From assembly GCA_963731625.1 (NCBI GenBank), contig CAVSWH010000001.1, positions 744,001-808,000 on the forward strand: a DNA stretch of 64,000 bases. The letters are read 5' to 3'. The stretch comes from PALSA-555 sp963731625. Lineage in GTDB: Bacteria > Actinomycetota > Acidimicrobiia > IMCC26256 > PALSA-555. The notes beneath the pieces are model-generated. The model ran no database searches. It was not told the DNA's origin and saw nothing but the letters and a program-made list of their open reading frames with translations. Each line of letters starts with the position of its first letter. The stretch's first letter is position 1. The position numbers and the translations under genes are program-made. Below, piece by piece: positions 23,348 to 37,409 of the stretch.

Positions 23348-25318
23348 GTGGACGCCGACGCCCTGCTCGTCGGGCTCGACGAGCAGCAACGCGCCGCGGT
23401 CGTGACCGACGCGGTCCCGTTGGCGGTGCTCGCCGGGGCGGGCGCCGGCAAGACCCGGGTGCTGACCCGACGGATCGCGTGGCGCGCCGCGACGGGGCGC
23501 CTCGACGCCGGGCACGTCCTCGCCGTCACCTTCACCCGCCGCGCCGCCGGCGAGCTGCGGGCACGCCTCGAGCGGCTCGCCGTGCGCCCCCGCGTCACGG
23601 CCGGGACGCTGCACTCGCTCTGCCTCGCGCAGCTGCGGGCCCGGGCGGGCGAGCAGGGCCAGGCCGCCCCCGTGCTCCTCGATCGCAAGGCCCGCCTGCT
23701 CATGCCCCTCGTGAGCGTCCGGGGCGCCGAGGCGCGGGTCGTCGCGTCGGAGCTGGCGGGCGAGATCGAGTGGGCGAAGGCCCGACTCGTCCGCCCGGAC
23801 GGCTACGAGGCGGCCGTGACGCTCGCCGGGCGGACGCCGCCGCGTCCGGCCGCGCAGGTCGCGGCCGTCTTCGCCGGCTACGAGCGGGAGAAGCGTCGTC
23901 GAGGCCTCGTCGACTTCGACGACCTGCTCGCGCAGTGCGGCGACGCGCTCGAGCACGACGAGGCGTTCGCCGCGGCGCAGCGCTGGCGGTTCCGGCACCT
24001 CTTCGTCGACGAGTTCCAGGACATCAGCCCGGCGCAGCTGCGGGTGCTGCGCGGCTGGCTCGGCGACCGGGACGATCTGTGCGTGGTCGGCGACGCGGAC
24101 CAGGCCATCTACGGCTTCGGTGGCGGCGACCCGAGCTATCTCCGCTCGTTCGGCAAGTACTTCCCCGGTGCGACCGTCCTGTCGCTCGACCGCAACTACC
24201 GCTCGACCCCCGAGGTGGTCGCGGCCGCCGAGGCCGTGCGGCGCGATGGGTCGAGCGCGGGCACGGGGCGGGAGGCGGTCCGGCCGGCGGGGGCACGCCC
24301 GACCGTCACCGCGTACGGCAGCGACGAGGACGAAGCGAAGCAGGTCGCGGCCCGCCTCCGCGCCGCCTACCGCACCGACGTGCCCTGGTCCGCGCTCGCC
24401 GTGCTCTACCGCACGAACGCGCAGTCCGCGGCGTTCGAGGCCGCGCTCGGCGCCGCCGGCGTCCCCTACCGCGTCCGGGGCCCCGGCGCGTTCCTCGGCC
24501 GGCCCGAGGTGCGCGCCGCGCTCGATGCGCTCACGGCGGCGGCGCGCGCCGCGCCGCGGCGCGGGTTCGAGGAGCACCTCGTCGACCTCGATGCGATGGC
24601 GGCCGAGGCGTCGGCCGCCTCCGAGCGTGGCGGCCACGTCCAGGCGCTCGCCCGCCTCGGACGGGAGTACCTCGACGCCGAGACCGGTGCGGGGACCCTC
24701 GAGGGCTTCCGCGCCTACCTGGCCGCTGCCCTGCGCGACGACGTCCCCGACAGCGCGGATGCGGTCGAGCTCCTGAGCTTCCATCGGGCGAAGGGCCTGG
24801 AGTTCCACACCGTGTTCGTCACCGGGCTCGAGCGGGGGCTCGTCCCCATCGGGTTCGCGGACACGCCGGCCGAGCGCGCCGAGGAGCGCCGGCTCCTCTA
24901 CGTGGCGCTCAGCCGGGCCGAGCACGCGCTGCACTGCTCCTGGGCGCGGTCCCGCACGATCGGGTCACGGGTGGCGCGGCGCAGCCCGAGCCCGTGGCTC
25001 GACCCCATCGAGGTGGCGGCCGGGCACGCGCGAGCGGCGACCCCCGCCCGGCGCGCACCCGCGGTGCGCGCCGTGCCCCCCCGCCTGGTCGACGCGACCG
25101 AGGAGGCACTGCTCGCCGCACTCGTCGACTGGCGTCGCCGGCTCGCGCGGGCGTCGGGCGTCCCCGCCTACGTGATCTTCCCCGACACGACCCTGCACGC
25201 CGTCGCCACGACCCGGCCCACGACACGCGACGCGCTCCTCGCCCTGCCCGGCGTCGGCCCGGTGAAGGTGCAGCGTCACGGCCCCGCCGTGCTGGAGCTG
25301 GTCCGCGCGCACGGCTGA
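23348..25318 (+). CDS. UvrD/Rep-type helicase with HRDC domain
   Basis: 656-residue superfamily 1A helicase. Q motif GLDEQQRAAVV, Walker A AVLAGAGAGKTRVLTRR near residue 28, motif II LFVDEFQDISPAQLR near 218, motif III VVGDADQAIYGFGGGDP, motif IV LDRNYRSTPEVV, motif V LLSFHRAKGLEFHTVFVTGL and motif VI RRLLYVALSRAEHAL. An HRDC domain closes the protein (about 575-656, ending LLALPGVGPVKVQRHG). This resembles mycobacterial UvrD2, but the tetracysteine motif reported there is not visible. Likely DNA repair; unrelated in function to the flanking glycosyltransferases. Confidence 0.92.
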   Translation: MDADALLVGLDEQQRAAVVTDAVPLAVLAGAGAGKTRVLTRRIAWRAATGRLDAGHVLAVTFTRRAAGELRARLERLAVRPRVTAGTLHSLCLAQLRARAGEQGQAAPVLLDRKARLLMPLVSVRGAEARVVASELAGEIEWAKARLVRPDGYEAAVTLAGRTPPRPAAQVAAVFAGYEREKRRRGLVDFDDLLAQCGDALEHDEAFAAAQRWRFRHLFVDEFQDISPAQLRVLRGWLGDRDDLCVVGDADQAIYGFGGGDPSYLRSFGKYFPGATVLSLDRNYRSTPEVVAAAEAVRRDGSSAGTGREAVRPAGARPTVTAYGSDEDEAKQVAARLRAAYRTDVPWSALAVLYRTNAQSAAFEAALGAAGVPYRVRGPGAFLGRPEVRAALDALTAAARAAPRRGFEEHLVDLDAMAAEASAASERGGHVQALARLGREYLDAETGAGTLEGFRAYLAAALRDDVPDSADAVELLSFHRAKGLEFHTVFVTGLERGLVPIGFADTPAERAEERRLLYVALSRAEHALHCSWARSRTIGSRVARRSPSPWLDPIEVAAGHARAATPARRAPAVRAVPPRLVDATEEALLAALVDWRRRLARASGVPAYVIFPDTTLHAVATTRPTTRDALLALPGVGPVKVQRHGPAVLELVRAHG

Positions 25319-25347
25319 GCATGCGCCGATCCGCACGCGCACGCCGG

Positions 25348-25353
25348 TAGCGT
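25348..25353 (+). promoter_or_regulatory. Leaderless -10 for LemA-like gene
   Basis: TAGCGT ends 9 bases before the ATG at 25363 and only 3 before a GTG at 25357, which favours the ATG. Confidence 0.45.
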
Positions 25354-25362
25354 CGAGTGGCG

Positions 25363-25911
25363 ATGAATCGACGGTTCGGATGGCTCCTCCTGGCGCTCGT
25401 GGTCCTCGTCGTCGCCGGTGCCGTCGTCGCCGTGGTCACGCAACGCCCCGGCATCAGCGACGCGCGCGACCGCGTGGACCGCGCCTGGACGCCGCTGCAG
25501 GCGCCGCTCGACGCCCGCTACCAGGCGCTCACCGGCGTCCAAGCCGCGCTCGACGCCGGCGGGCAGTCGAGCCGCACGGTGACGCTGGACCTCACGGCGG
25601 CGCTCCGCGAGTGGCAGCGAGTCGCGCACGCCAACGACCCGGCGGCCCAGGTGCCGGTCGCCAACGACCTCGAGGGAATCGTCGAGCGCGTGAAGGTCAA
25701 CCTCGTGGCATCGCCGCGGCTGCAGTCCCTCCAGCCGCTGCAGGCCGCGCTGAGCACCTTCAACCAGGCGGTGGTCGACCCGCCGGCCGTCCGGTCGTTC
25801 AACGCCGCGGTCGACGCCTACCAGCGCGCCCGCACGGGCACGGTCAAGCGGCTGGTGGCCGACACGTTCGGGTTCCACGCGCGCCCGGAGCTGGAGCTCG
25901 CTGGCGCCTGA
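25363..25911 (+). CDS. LemA-like membrane-anchored protein
   Basis: 182 residues. One N-terminal transmembrane helix (WLLLALVVLVVAGAVVAVVT) with a short cytoplasmic start, then an all-helical domain containing DRVDRAWTPLQAPLDARYQ, LREWQRVAHANDPAAQVPV and a tail FNAAVDAYQRARTGTVKRLV, the last matching the LemA pattern (yNxavxxyNxxxxxfPxxlvA). LemA proteins are envelope proteins of unclear function. The gene ends one base before the minus-strand synthase ends (25912). Confidence 0.78.
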   Translation: MNRRFGWLLLALVVLVVAGAVVAVVTQRPGISDARDRVDRAWTPLQAPLDARYQALTGVQAALDAGGQSSRTVTLDLTAALREWQRVAHANDPAAQVPVANDLEGIVERVKVNLVASPRLQSLQPLQAALSTFNQAVVDPPAVRSFNAAVDAYQRARTGTVKRLVADTFGFHARPELELAGA

Positions 25912-28386
25912 CTATCCCGGCTGGTCCTCCAGGACGTCGGCATCGACGTCCGATGGGTACTCGATCCCCATCGACGCCGAGGAACCCTCGAGACGGATCA
26001 CGACGTGGCCGCCCCGCTCGGCGGCGTACCGCTCGAGCTGCGCCAGGACCGACTGGGCGGTCGTCGGCCCGCTCGCCAGCACCAGGGCGCTGGGCGTTGG
26101 AGTCGGCGCGGCTGCGTCGCCGTTGGTCCGCCCGGTGAGCGTGTAGCGGGGCGCGGGGTGGATGGGCTCCTCCGAGCCGTAGTGCAGGACGTTCGCCCAG
26201 GCGATCGTGCCTCGCGGCGCCGGCCGACCGACGGCGATCGGCTTCCGCTGCACCTTCTTGTCATCGACCATGAGGAGTGAGACGAGCCCGTACGCCACGT
26301 CGGAGATCGAGACCCTGATCCCGATGTATGCGAGCACCGCGTACCCGCAGAGGAGCGCATTGACACCGGCGAACGCCGCGTAGCCGTACTGCGCGTGGTG
26401 AGAGTCGCGGACCACCGTGTAGATCGAGAACCCCACGATGAGATAGGGGATGAGCACGAACAGCAGCGGCGCGCGCGTCCGGCTCCGCACCTTGGGAGTG
26501 CGGGCGAAGATCAGCTTGCGCGAGGTCACGGCTTGGCCGATCGACGAGCACACCCCGGCGAGGTTGACGGGCAGCAGCACCAGGTTGAAGCCGTAGATGC
26601 GCAACACGTCGAGACGTCGGTAGCCGCAGCGTTTGAGGTCGCTCGACATGGCGAGGAAGTACGGCACCGCGGCCACGAGCACGAGGGGGCTGAGCAGCCG
26701 GTCGTTGAACGGGTAGGCGACGAGGACCAGCAGGGCGACGGTCGCCCACGTGATCGACGCGAGGTAGTTGGTGCGGAGGGCAAACTCGCCAAAGTCGCCG
26801 CGACGACGGTGACGCCGGTCCCGGAGGTAGGTCCAGAGGCCCGGGAGCACGAGGAGCCCACCGTTCGCCCAGCGTCGCCGCTGCACGCACAGCGAACCGA
26901 AGTCGGGCGGCGTCGCGCTGTAGCTCAGCCGCTCCGGATAGTTGAACAGCGTCCAACCGGAGCGCAGGAGGTCGACGCTCGACTCGGTGTCCTCGATGAC
27001 GGTGCGGTCCCGGATGTAGCAGTGGACCTCGATACCGTCTCGGTTCTCGATCTCCATGATGTCGTCCAGCGCCCGCTTGCGCAGGACCGCGTTCGCGCCG
27101 ACCCAGAACGTGCCGCCGTAGTACGTCAGGCCCTGGTGCGCGATGTGCTGCAGGTCGGTCGTCGCGCCGGCGATCCGCTCGAGGCGGGTCGGCGCACCCG
27201 GGTACGAGCTGTAGGGCGTCTGGGCGACCCCGACATTGGCGTTCTCGGGCTGCTCCAGGAAGTACACGAGGCGGAGGCAGTACTCGGGCAGCAGCACGCT
27301 GTCGGCGTCGAGGGTGAGGATGTAGTCGGGCTCGGGCACCGTGAGCGTGGCGGTGCCGTTCGCCGGCTGGAGCATCACACCGTCGGGGGTGACCTCCTCG
27401 TGGAAGGCGCCGCCCATCAAGCCGATGTAGCTGTTGAGGTTCGTCGCCTTGTTCGCGTCGTGGGACAGCGATGCGTACTGCTTGCGCTCGAAACTCGACA
27501 GCTCCGCCCGGAAGGTCCAGGCGAGACGGCAGTACAGCTCGCGGAGCCGCTCGACGGGCAGGACGGTGCGCTCCCGCGCTGCCGCCTCGATCGCGCGCGC
27601 CATGAGCGCGAGGTCGTCTCGCAGCCGCCCGATGACCTGCTCGCAGACGAAGCGGCGGGTGTGGTCGTCGTCCTCGCGGGGAACGGCGTGCGCCTCGAGC
27701 CACTCGGCGGCCCGTTCGTACTCCGCTTGGAGCGCCGCCATGTCGTGGAGCTCGGGCTCCCGTCCGGTCGCGAACCGGGCCTCGAAGCCACGCAGCGCCT
27801 CCTCGAACCAGCCGCTCGGCTCGTTGAGGACGCGGCCCACCTCGTCGGGCAGCGCCCGCGCGGCCTCCAGCAGCGCTCGGCGACGCTCGTCGGCCGGGTC
27901 GGGCGGGTCGTCGATGAGGAGCACGATCCGCAGGTACGGGTACTCCTGGAGGGCCGCGCTGAGCAGCGTGGCCTGAATGACGTCGGGCTCCTCCTCGTAT
28001 GAGGGGACGAGCACCGTGAGCGTCGGGAGCGAGCGAGCGAAGTGCGCGTCGAGGTCGGCGCGCGCGGTGCGGCGGTGCCCGCGCGTGCGGATGAAGAACC
28101 CTTGGCGGGCGAAGAGGTACGCCAATGACGAGCAGGCGAGCAAGGTGATGATCACCAGGTACGAGATCGCCTCGGTCGTGAACCGGAAGCCTTGGGTCCC
28201 GTTGTCGACGAACTCGCGGACGATGATCAGCGCGACATAGATCAGCCACGCACCGATCGTGACGACGATGGCGACGCGGCCGAAGATGAGGGCCCGTTCG
28301 CTGGCGGGTGCCGGCACGGGCGCGAGCGGGTCACGACGATCGGAACCCCACTGGCGGCGCGGCGCCGCGGTGCCATCTCTGGCCAC
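25912..28386 (-). CDS. Processive GT2 polysaccharide synthase
   Basis: 824-residue membrane synthase of the cellulose/chitin/hyaluronan type. Two N-terminal helices (about 40-90), catalytic strand LPTLTVLVPSYEEEPDVIQ near 120, IDDPPD near 158, DADSVL near 360, IEDTES near 464, and the processivity motif QRRRWANGG near 502, then about six C-terminal helices and a 100-residue cytoplasmic tail. No PilZ domain. Between IDDPPD and DADSVL lie about 150 extra, mostly helical charged residues that normal GT2 cores lack. GTG 28386 is tentative; no clear ribosome site. Divergent from the GH18/CBM gene, suggesting a polymer that both act on. Confidence 0.85.
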   Translation of the reverse strand: MARDGTAAPRRQWGSDRRDPLAPVPAPASERALIFGRVAIVVTIGAWLIYVALIIVREFVDNGTQGFRFTTEAISYLVIITLLACSSLAYLFARQGFFIRTRGHRRTARADLDAHFARSLPTLTVLVPSYEEEPDVIQATLLSAALQEYPYLRIVLLIDDPPDPADERRRALLEAARALPDEVGRVLNEPSGWFEEALRGFEARFATGREPELHDMAALQAEYERAAEWLEAHAVPREDDDHTRRFVCEQVIGRLRDDLALMARAIEAAARERTVLPVERLRELYCRLAWTFRAELSSFERKQYASLSHDANKATNLNSYIGLMGGAFHEEVTPDGVMLQPANGTATLTVPEPDYILTLDADSVLLPEYCLRLVYFLEQPENANVGVAQTPYSSYPGAPTRLERIAGATTDLQHIAHQGLTYYGGTFWVGANAVLRKRALDDIMEIENRDGIEVHCYIRDRTVIEDTESSVDLLRSGWTLFNYPERLSYSATPPDFGSLCVQRRRWANGGLLVLPGLWTYLRDRRHRRRGDFGEFALRTNYLASITWATVALLVLVAYPFNDRLLSPLVLVAAVPYFLAMSSDLKRCGYRRLDVLRIYGFNLVLLPVNLAGVCSSIGQAVTSRKLIFARTPKVRSRTRAPLLFVLIPYLIVGFSIYTVVRDSHHAQYGYAAFAGVNALLCGYAVLAYIGIRVSISDVAYGLVSLLMVDDKKVQRKPIAVGRPAPRGTIAWANVLHYGSEEPIHPAPRYTLTGRTNGDAAAPTPTPSALVLASGPTTAQSVLAQLERYAAERGGHVVIRLEGSSASMGIEYPSDVDADVLEDQPG

Positions 28387-28491
28387 TTGCCCCAACCCCA
28401 ATCGCGAATGGCCGCCCCCGACCACGTGCACCGTTGTAGCGCGAATCGCGCGCGCGCTGCCACTCGCCGCGCGCTCGCGGGCCGGCGCGAC

Positions 28492-28497
28492 TACGCT
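28492..28497 (+). promoter_or_regulatory. -10 hexamer in synthase/GH18 gap
   Basis: TACGCT in the 220-bp gap between the divergent synthase and GH18 genes. It would give the GH18 gene a leader of about 100 bases. No -35 box; weak support. Confidence 0.25.
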
Positions 28498-28606
28498 CCG
28501 TGGCGGGGCATCGTGGGGGCCACGGGGTGAACCCCGGGGGCAGGGTTGTGAACACGCAGGCTGGGTCAGCGTCGGACGCGCCACGGGACCGACGCGTCGC
28601 GCGCCC

Positions 28607-30151
28607 ATGACCGACGTCGCGACGCCGCGGACCGCGCCCCCGGCGCCGCCACCCCAAGGCGGCCGACACGTGTCGGTGCCACGACTCGTCCTGGCGATCG
28701 TGGTCGTCGGCGCGCTCGCCTTCTTCGGCGTGCGGGCCGTCACGGCGTCGACGGGGACGACGGCCCCACCCGCGCAGCCCTGGTTCGCGCCGTACGTCGA
28801 CGTCACCCTGACACCGACGTACCAGTTCCAGGACGCCGCCGCGAACCCGGCGCGCACGGTGGTGCTGAGCTTCGTCGTCGCCACCCCGACGTCGGCGTGC
28901 ACACCGAGCTGGGGTGCGGTCGACACGTTGGGCGGCGCCGCGACCTCCCTCGACTTGGACCGACGCATCGAGCAGGTCCGCGAGCGGGGCAACGACGTCG
29001 CCGTGTCGTTCGGCGGTGCGGCCAACACGGAGCTGGCGAACGCCTGCTCCAGCCAGGGCGCGCTCACCCTGGCGTACGCCTCCGTCGTGCAGCGCTACCA
29101 GCTGCGCACGGTGGACCTCGACCTCGAGGGCGCGGCGCTCAGCGACGCCGCGGCGATGCAGCGTCGGGCGCTCGCGATGGCGACGCTGCAAGCCGACGCC
29201 CAGCACACCGGCCGCGACCTGGGCGTCTGGCTGACCCTGCCGGTCACGCCGGCGGGCCTGACCCCCGACGGGGTGCGGGCGCTCGACACGATGCTCGCCG
29301 CGCACGTTCAGCTGTCCGGGGTGAACGCCCTCGTCCAGAACTTCGGTGGCAGCCGCGTCAAGGGCCAGAGCATGATCAGCGCCAGCGAGGACGCGCTGAC
29401 CGCGACCCAGCAGCAGGTCGAGGCGGCGTACCGCCGTGTCGGGACGGCGCTCTCCTCGCGGGGCGCCTGGCAGAAGATCGGCGCGACGCCGATGATCGGA
29501 CAGAACAACGTGCGAGGCGACGTCTTCACGTTCAGCGACGCGCAGCAGCTGCTCGCGTTCCGGACCCAGCACGGCCTGGCGCGACTGTCGTTCTGGTCGC
29601 TGAACCGGGACACGCCGTGCGGCCCCAACGTCAGCGGCGACGACGCCGTCCTGCTCTGCACGGGCTTGGCGGACGGCCCGCTGAGCTTCACGCACCTCTT
29701 CGCGGCGCTGCCGGGTCGACCGGCACGCCCCGTCTCGTTCGGCGCGACCGGCACGGCGCGGGTCCCCTCAGACAACCCGGCGACGAGCCCCTACCCGATC
29801 TGGTCGCCGACGGCCGGCTATCCGACGGGCACCAAGGTCGTGTGGCACGGCAACGTCTACGCCGCGAAGTACTTCACCCAGGACGACTACCCCGACGCCC
29901 CGGTCGCGCACGCGTACCAGACGCCGTGGCAGCTGGTCGGCCCGGTGCTGAGCGGCGAGAAGCCCGAGACGCTGACCACCCTGCCGCCCGGGACCTACCC
30001 GACCTGGGTCCCGAGCACGGCCTACCAGGAAGGCGCCCGCGTCCTGTTCGACGGTGTCGGCTACCAGGCCCGCTACTTCAGCCAGGGGGCGGTCCCGAGC
30101 GACGCGCTGAGCGACCCGGGCAACTCGCCGTGGGCGCTCATCAGCCCGTAG
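28607..30151 (+). CDS. Membrane-anchored GH18-like protein with two CBMs
   Basis: 514 residues. A proline-rich cytoplasmic start and one signal-anchor helix (LVLAIVVVGALAFFGVRAV, about 26-46) lead to a GH18-like barrel. LRTVDLDLEG near 170 supplies the DxDxE core with the catalytic Glu, although the first Asp of the usual DGxDxDxE is absent; FVVATPTSACTPSWG and VNALVQNFGG are other barrel strands. Two C-terminal chitin-binding type modules follow (YPIWSPTAGYPTGTKVVWHG and YPTWVPSTAYQEGARVLFDG). It probably hydrolyses or binds a GlcNAc-type polymer outside the cell. ATG 28607 is the first Met before the anchor. Confidence 0.85.
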   Translation: MTDVATPRTAPPAPPPQGGRHVSVPRLVLAIVVVGALAFFGVRAVTASTGTTAPPAQPWFAPYVDVTLTPTYQFQDAAANPARTVVLSFVVATPTSACTPSWGAVDTLGGAATSLDLDRRIEQVRERGNDVAVSFGGAANTELANACSSQGALTLAYASVVQRYQLRTVDLDLEGAALSDAAAMQRRALAMATLQADAQHTGRDLGVWLTLPVTPAGLTPDGVRALDTMLAAHVQLSGVNALVQNFGGSRVKGQSMISASEDALTATQQQVEAAYRRVGTALSSRGAWQKIGATPMIGQNNVRGDVFTFSDAQQLLAFRTQHGLARLSFWSLNRDTPCGPNVSGDDAVLLCTGLADGPLSFTHLFAALPGRPARPVSFGATGTARVPSDNPATSPYPIWSPTAGYPTGTKVVWHGNVYAAKYFTQDDYPDAPVAHAYQTPWQLVGPVLSGEKPETLTTLPPGTYPTWVPSTAYQEGARVLFDGVGYQARYFSQGAVPSDALSDPGNSPWALISP

Positions 30152-30160
30152 CCGACGGAC

Positions 30161-34864
<4,704 letters not shown>

Positions 34865-35075
34865 GATCTCCTCGTACCGCTGGGCGGTCCCGTGGCGGGG
34901 GGGCGCAGATTCGGAGGCGACGCGCCGCCCCGCCCGGAACCGGGCTCGAAACTGGGGCGACGTCGATGTCGCGGCGGCAGCGTACCGCGCCCCGCGCCCG
35001 GGTCCGCGCAGCAATCCGCGTCGGTCCGGTGCCGCGCCCGCCCCGGGGGGCCGCGCCGTGCAGTAGAACGCGGGG

Positions 35076-36189
35076 GTGGCGCGGCCGAGACCCCTCGTCG
35101 GTGTGCTCGGCGGCGGCCAGCTCGGCCGGATGCTCGGGCTCGCCGGCGTGCCTCTCGGGCTCCGGTTCCGGTTCCTCGACCCGACGCCCGAGGCGCCGGG
35201 CGCCGCCGTCGGCGACCTCCACGTCGCCGCGCTCGACGACGAGGCGGCGGCCGGCACGCTCGCCGACGGCTGCGAGGTCGTCACCTACGAGTGGGAGGGC
35301 GTCCCGGTGGCGACGGCCCGGGCCGCCGGCGCCCGGGCGCCGGTCCGGCCCGGGCTCGAGCCGCTCGGCATCGCCCAGGACCGCCTCGCCGAGAAGACGA
35401 CGCTCGCGCACCTCGACATCCCCGTCGCCGCGTTCGCGCCGGTCGACGACGCGGCCGCGCTGCCCGCCGCGCTCGACCGGATCGGCCTCCCGGCCATCCT
35501 CAAGACGCGGCGGGGTGGCTACGACGGCAAGGGGCAGCGCGTGCTGCGATCGGCCGCCGACGTGGACGGCGCGTGGCGCGCGCTCGGCGGCGTGCCCTTG
35601 ATCCTCGAGGCGCTCGTCGCGTTCCATCGCGAGCTGTCGCTCGTCGCGGTCCGGGGCCTCGACGGCGAGACCGCGTGCTACCCGTTGGTCGAGACGGAGC
35701 ACGACGACGGGATCCTGCGGGTCGTCCGCGCGCCCGCGCCACGCGTCAGCGCGGCCCGCCAGGCGGACGCGGAGGCGATCGCCGGTCGACTGCTCGACGA
35801 CCTCGAGTACGTCGGCGTCTTGGCGGTCGAGCTCTTCGAGCACGACGGCGCGCTGCTCGTCAACGAGCTCGCGCCCCGCGTCCACAACTCGGGCCACTGG
35901 ACGATTGAGGGCGCCGACACCAGCCAGTTCGAGAACCACCTGCGGGCCGTGCTCGGCTGGCCGCTCGGCTCGACTGCGGCGCGGGGCCACGAGCGCGATG
36001 CTGAACGCCATCGGCGCGCTGCCGGAGGCCGCAGCGGTGCTGCGCGTCCCGGCCGCGCATCTCCACGACTACGGCAAGACGTCACGTCCCGGACGCAAGG
36101 TCGGGCACGTCACGGTCACCGCCGACACCGCCGAGGTACGGGACGACCGTCTGACCGCGCTCCGCTCGATCGTCGAGGGCTGGTCCTGA
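35076..36189 (+). CDS. purK: N5-carboxyaminoimidazole ribonucleotide synthase, frameshifted
   Basis: ATP-grasp enzyme of purine synthesis (AIR + bicarbonate + ATP to N5-CAIR). The N-terminal three quarters read in one frame from GTG 35076: LVGVLGGGQLGRMLGLAG, LKTRRGGYDGKGQRV, LVNELAPRVHNSGHWT, ending SQFENHLRAVLGWPLGST. The conserved C-terminus continues in another frame: ATSAMLNAIGALPEAAAV, AHLHDYGKTSRPGRKVGHV, to TGA 36189. The switch falls at 35983-35988 (CGGGGCC), where one inserted G or a lost pair of bases explains it. It may be a sequencing or assembly error or a true mutation. No purE is adjacent. Confidence 0.85.
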
Positions 36190-36193
36190 CGCC

Positions 36194-37339
36194 TCAGCGG
36201 ATCGCGCCGGCCTCGTGCAGGGCGCGCAGCTGGTCGGCCGTGAACCCCCAGTCGCTGAGCGCGCGGTCGGTGTGCTCACCCGGCTTGGGTGCCGGGCTGC
36301 GGAGCTCGGCGCTCGTGCGCGAGAACCGGGGCGCCGGCGCGGGCTGGAGCACCCCGTCGAACTCGACGACGGTCCCGCGGGCCCGGATGTGGGGGTGCTC
36401 GGCCGCTTCGCTCATCGTCAGGACAGGCGCGAAGCACACGTCGCGCGCCTCCAGGAGCGCGCACCACTCGTCGCGCGGCTTGGACCGGAACAGCTCGGTG
36501 AACCGCTCCCGCAGCGCCGGCCACCCGGACCGGTCCATCTGCTTGGGCAGCCCCGCGTCGTCGAGGCCCGTCGCCGCGAGCAGCTCGGCGTAGAACTGCG
36601 GCTCGAGCGCGCCGACCGCGATGTAGGCGCCGTCGGCGCACTCGTACGTGTCGTAGAACGGCGCGCCGGAGTCGAGGACGTTCGTGCCGCGGTTCGCCTC
36701 GTCGAACGCGCCGAGGGACCGCAGGCCCCACATCATCGCCATGAGCAGCGCGGAGCCGTCGACCATCGCCGCGTCGACGACCTGGCCCTGCCCGGAGCTG
36801 CGCGCCTCGATGATCCCGCACACGACGCCGAAGGCGAGGAGCATCCCGCCGCCGCCGAAGTCGCCGACCATGTTGAGCGGTGGGGTGGGTTTGGCACCGG
36901 CCCGACCGAAGTGGGCCAGCGCGCCGGCGAGCGCGATGTAGTCGATGTCGTGGCCCGCGGTGTGCGCCATCGGCCCGTCCTGGCCCCACCCGGTCATCCG
37001 GCCGTAGACGAGGCGCGGGTTGCGGGCGAGGCACGCGTCGGGGCCGACACCGAGGCGCTCGGTGACCCCCGGCCGGAATCCCTCGAGGAGGGCGTCGGCC
37101 AATTCGACGAGGCGCAGGACCGTCTCGACGCCGTCGGCGTGCTTCAGGTCGACACCGACCGAGCGGCGGTTGCGGTCCAGGACAGGGACGCCGCCCGGGT
37201 CGAAGCCGTGCTCGACTGATTCGACCCGGTGGATGCGGAGCACATCGGCACCGAGGTCGGCGAGCATCATCGCCGCGAACGGGCCGGGCCCGATCCCGAC
37301 GAGCTCCACCACCTTCATCGAGGTCAACGGCCCAGCCAC
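36194..37339 (-). CDS. Alpha-methylacyl-CoA racemase (CaiB/BaiF family)
   Basis: 381 residues. The core follows the racemase branch of the family: VVELVGIGPGPFAAMMLADL, GHDIDYIALAGALAHFGRAG with the catalytic His region, NMVGDFGGGGMLLAFGVVCG with the catalytic Asp, and GAPFYDTYECADGAYIAVGA. These enzymes invert the alpha-methyl centre of branched acyl-CoAs such as pristanoyl or bile-acid-type CoA before beta-oxidation. A strong AGGAGG precedes the GTG at 37339. A palindrome overlaps its probable transcription start. It fits the acyl-CoA catabolic genes that follow. Confidence 0.92.
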   Translation of the reverse strand: MAGPLTSMKVVELVGIGPGPFAAMMLADLGADVLRIHRVESVEHGFDPGGVPVLDRNRRSVGVDLKHADGVETVLRLVELADALLEGFRPGVTERLGVGPDACLARNPRLVYGRMTGWGQDGPMAHTAGHDIDYIALAGALAHFGRAGAKPTPPLNMVGDFGGGGMLLAFGVVCGIIEARSSGQGQVVDAAMVDGSALLMAMMWGLRSLGAFDEANRGTNVLDSGAPFYDTYECADGAYIAVGALEPQFYAELLAATGLDDAGLPKQMDRSGWPALRERFTELFRSKPRDEWCALLEARDVCFAPVLTMSEAAEHPHIRARGTVVEFDGVLQPAPAPRFSRTSAELRSPAPKPGEHTDRALSDWGFTADQLRALHEAGAIR

Positions 37340-37350
37340 GGTGCTCCCTC

Positions 37351-37366
37351 CTGACGTCAGCGTCAG
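37351..37366. promoter_or_regulatory. Candidate operator CTGACGTCAG-CGTCAG
   Basis: A perfect 10-bp palindrome (37351-37360) followed by a second CGTCAG in tandem (37361-37366). It lies just downstream of the minus-strand -10 hexamer, where a repressor would block the racemase promoter. Confidence 0.4.
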
Positions 37367-37372
37367 AGACTA
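37367..37372 (-). promoter_or_regulatory. -10 hexamer for racemase gene
   Basis: TAGTCT on the minus strand. Transcription would start near 37360 inside the palindrome, giving a leader of about 20 bases with AGGAGG. Confidence 0.4.
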
Positions 37373-37409
37373 CGAGCCGGGCATCGGCCGGGGCCACGCG
37401 CGGCGTCGG

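Noticed and set aside
35986..36593. Extended purK frame running to 36593
   Set aside because: After about 35984 the frame loses all PurK similarity and runs antisense through the racemase gene; the true C-terminus is in another frame ending at 36189.
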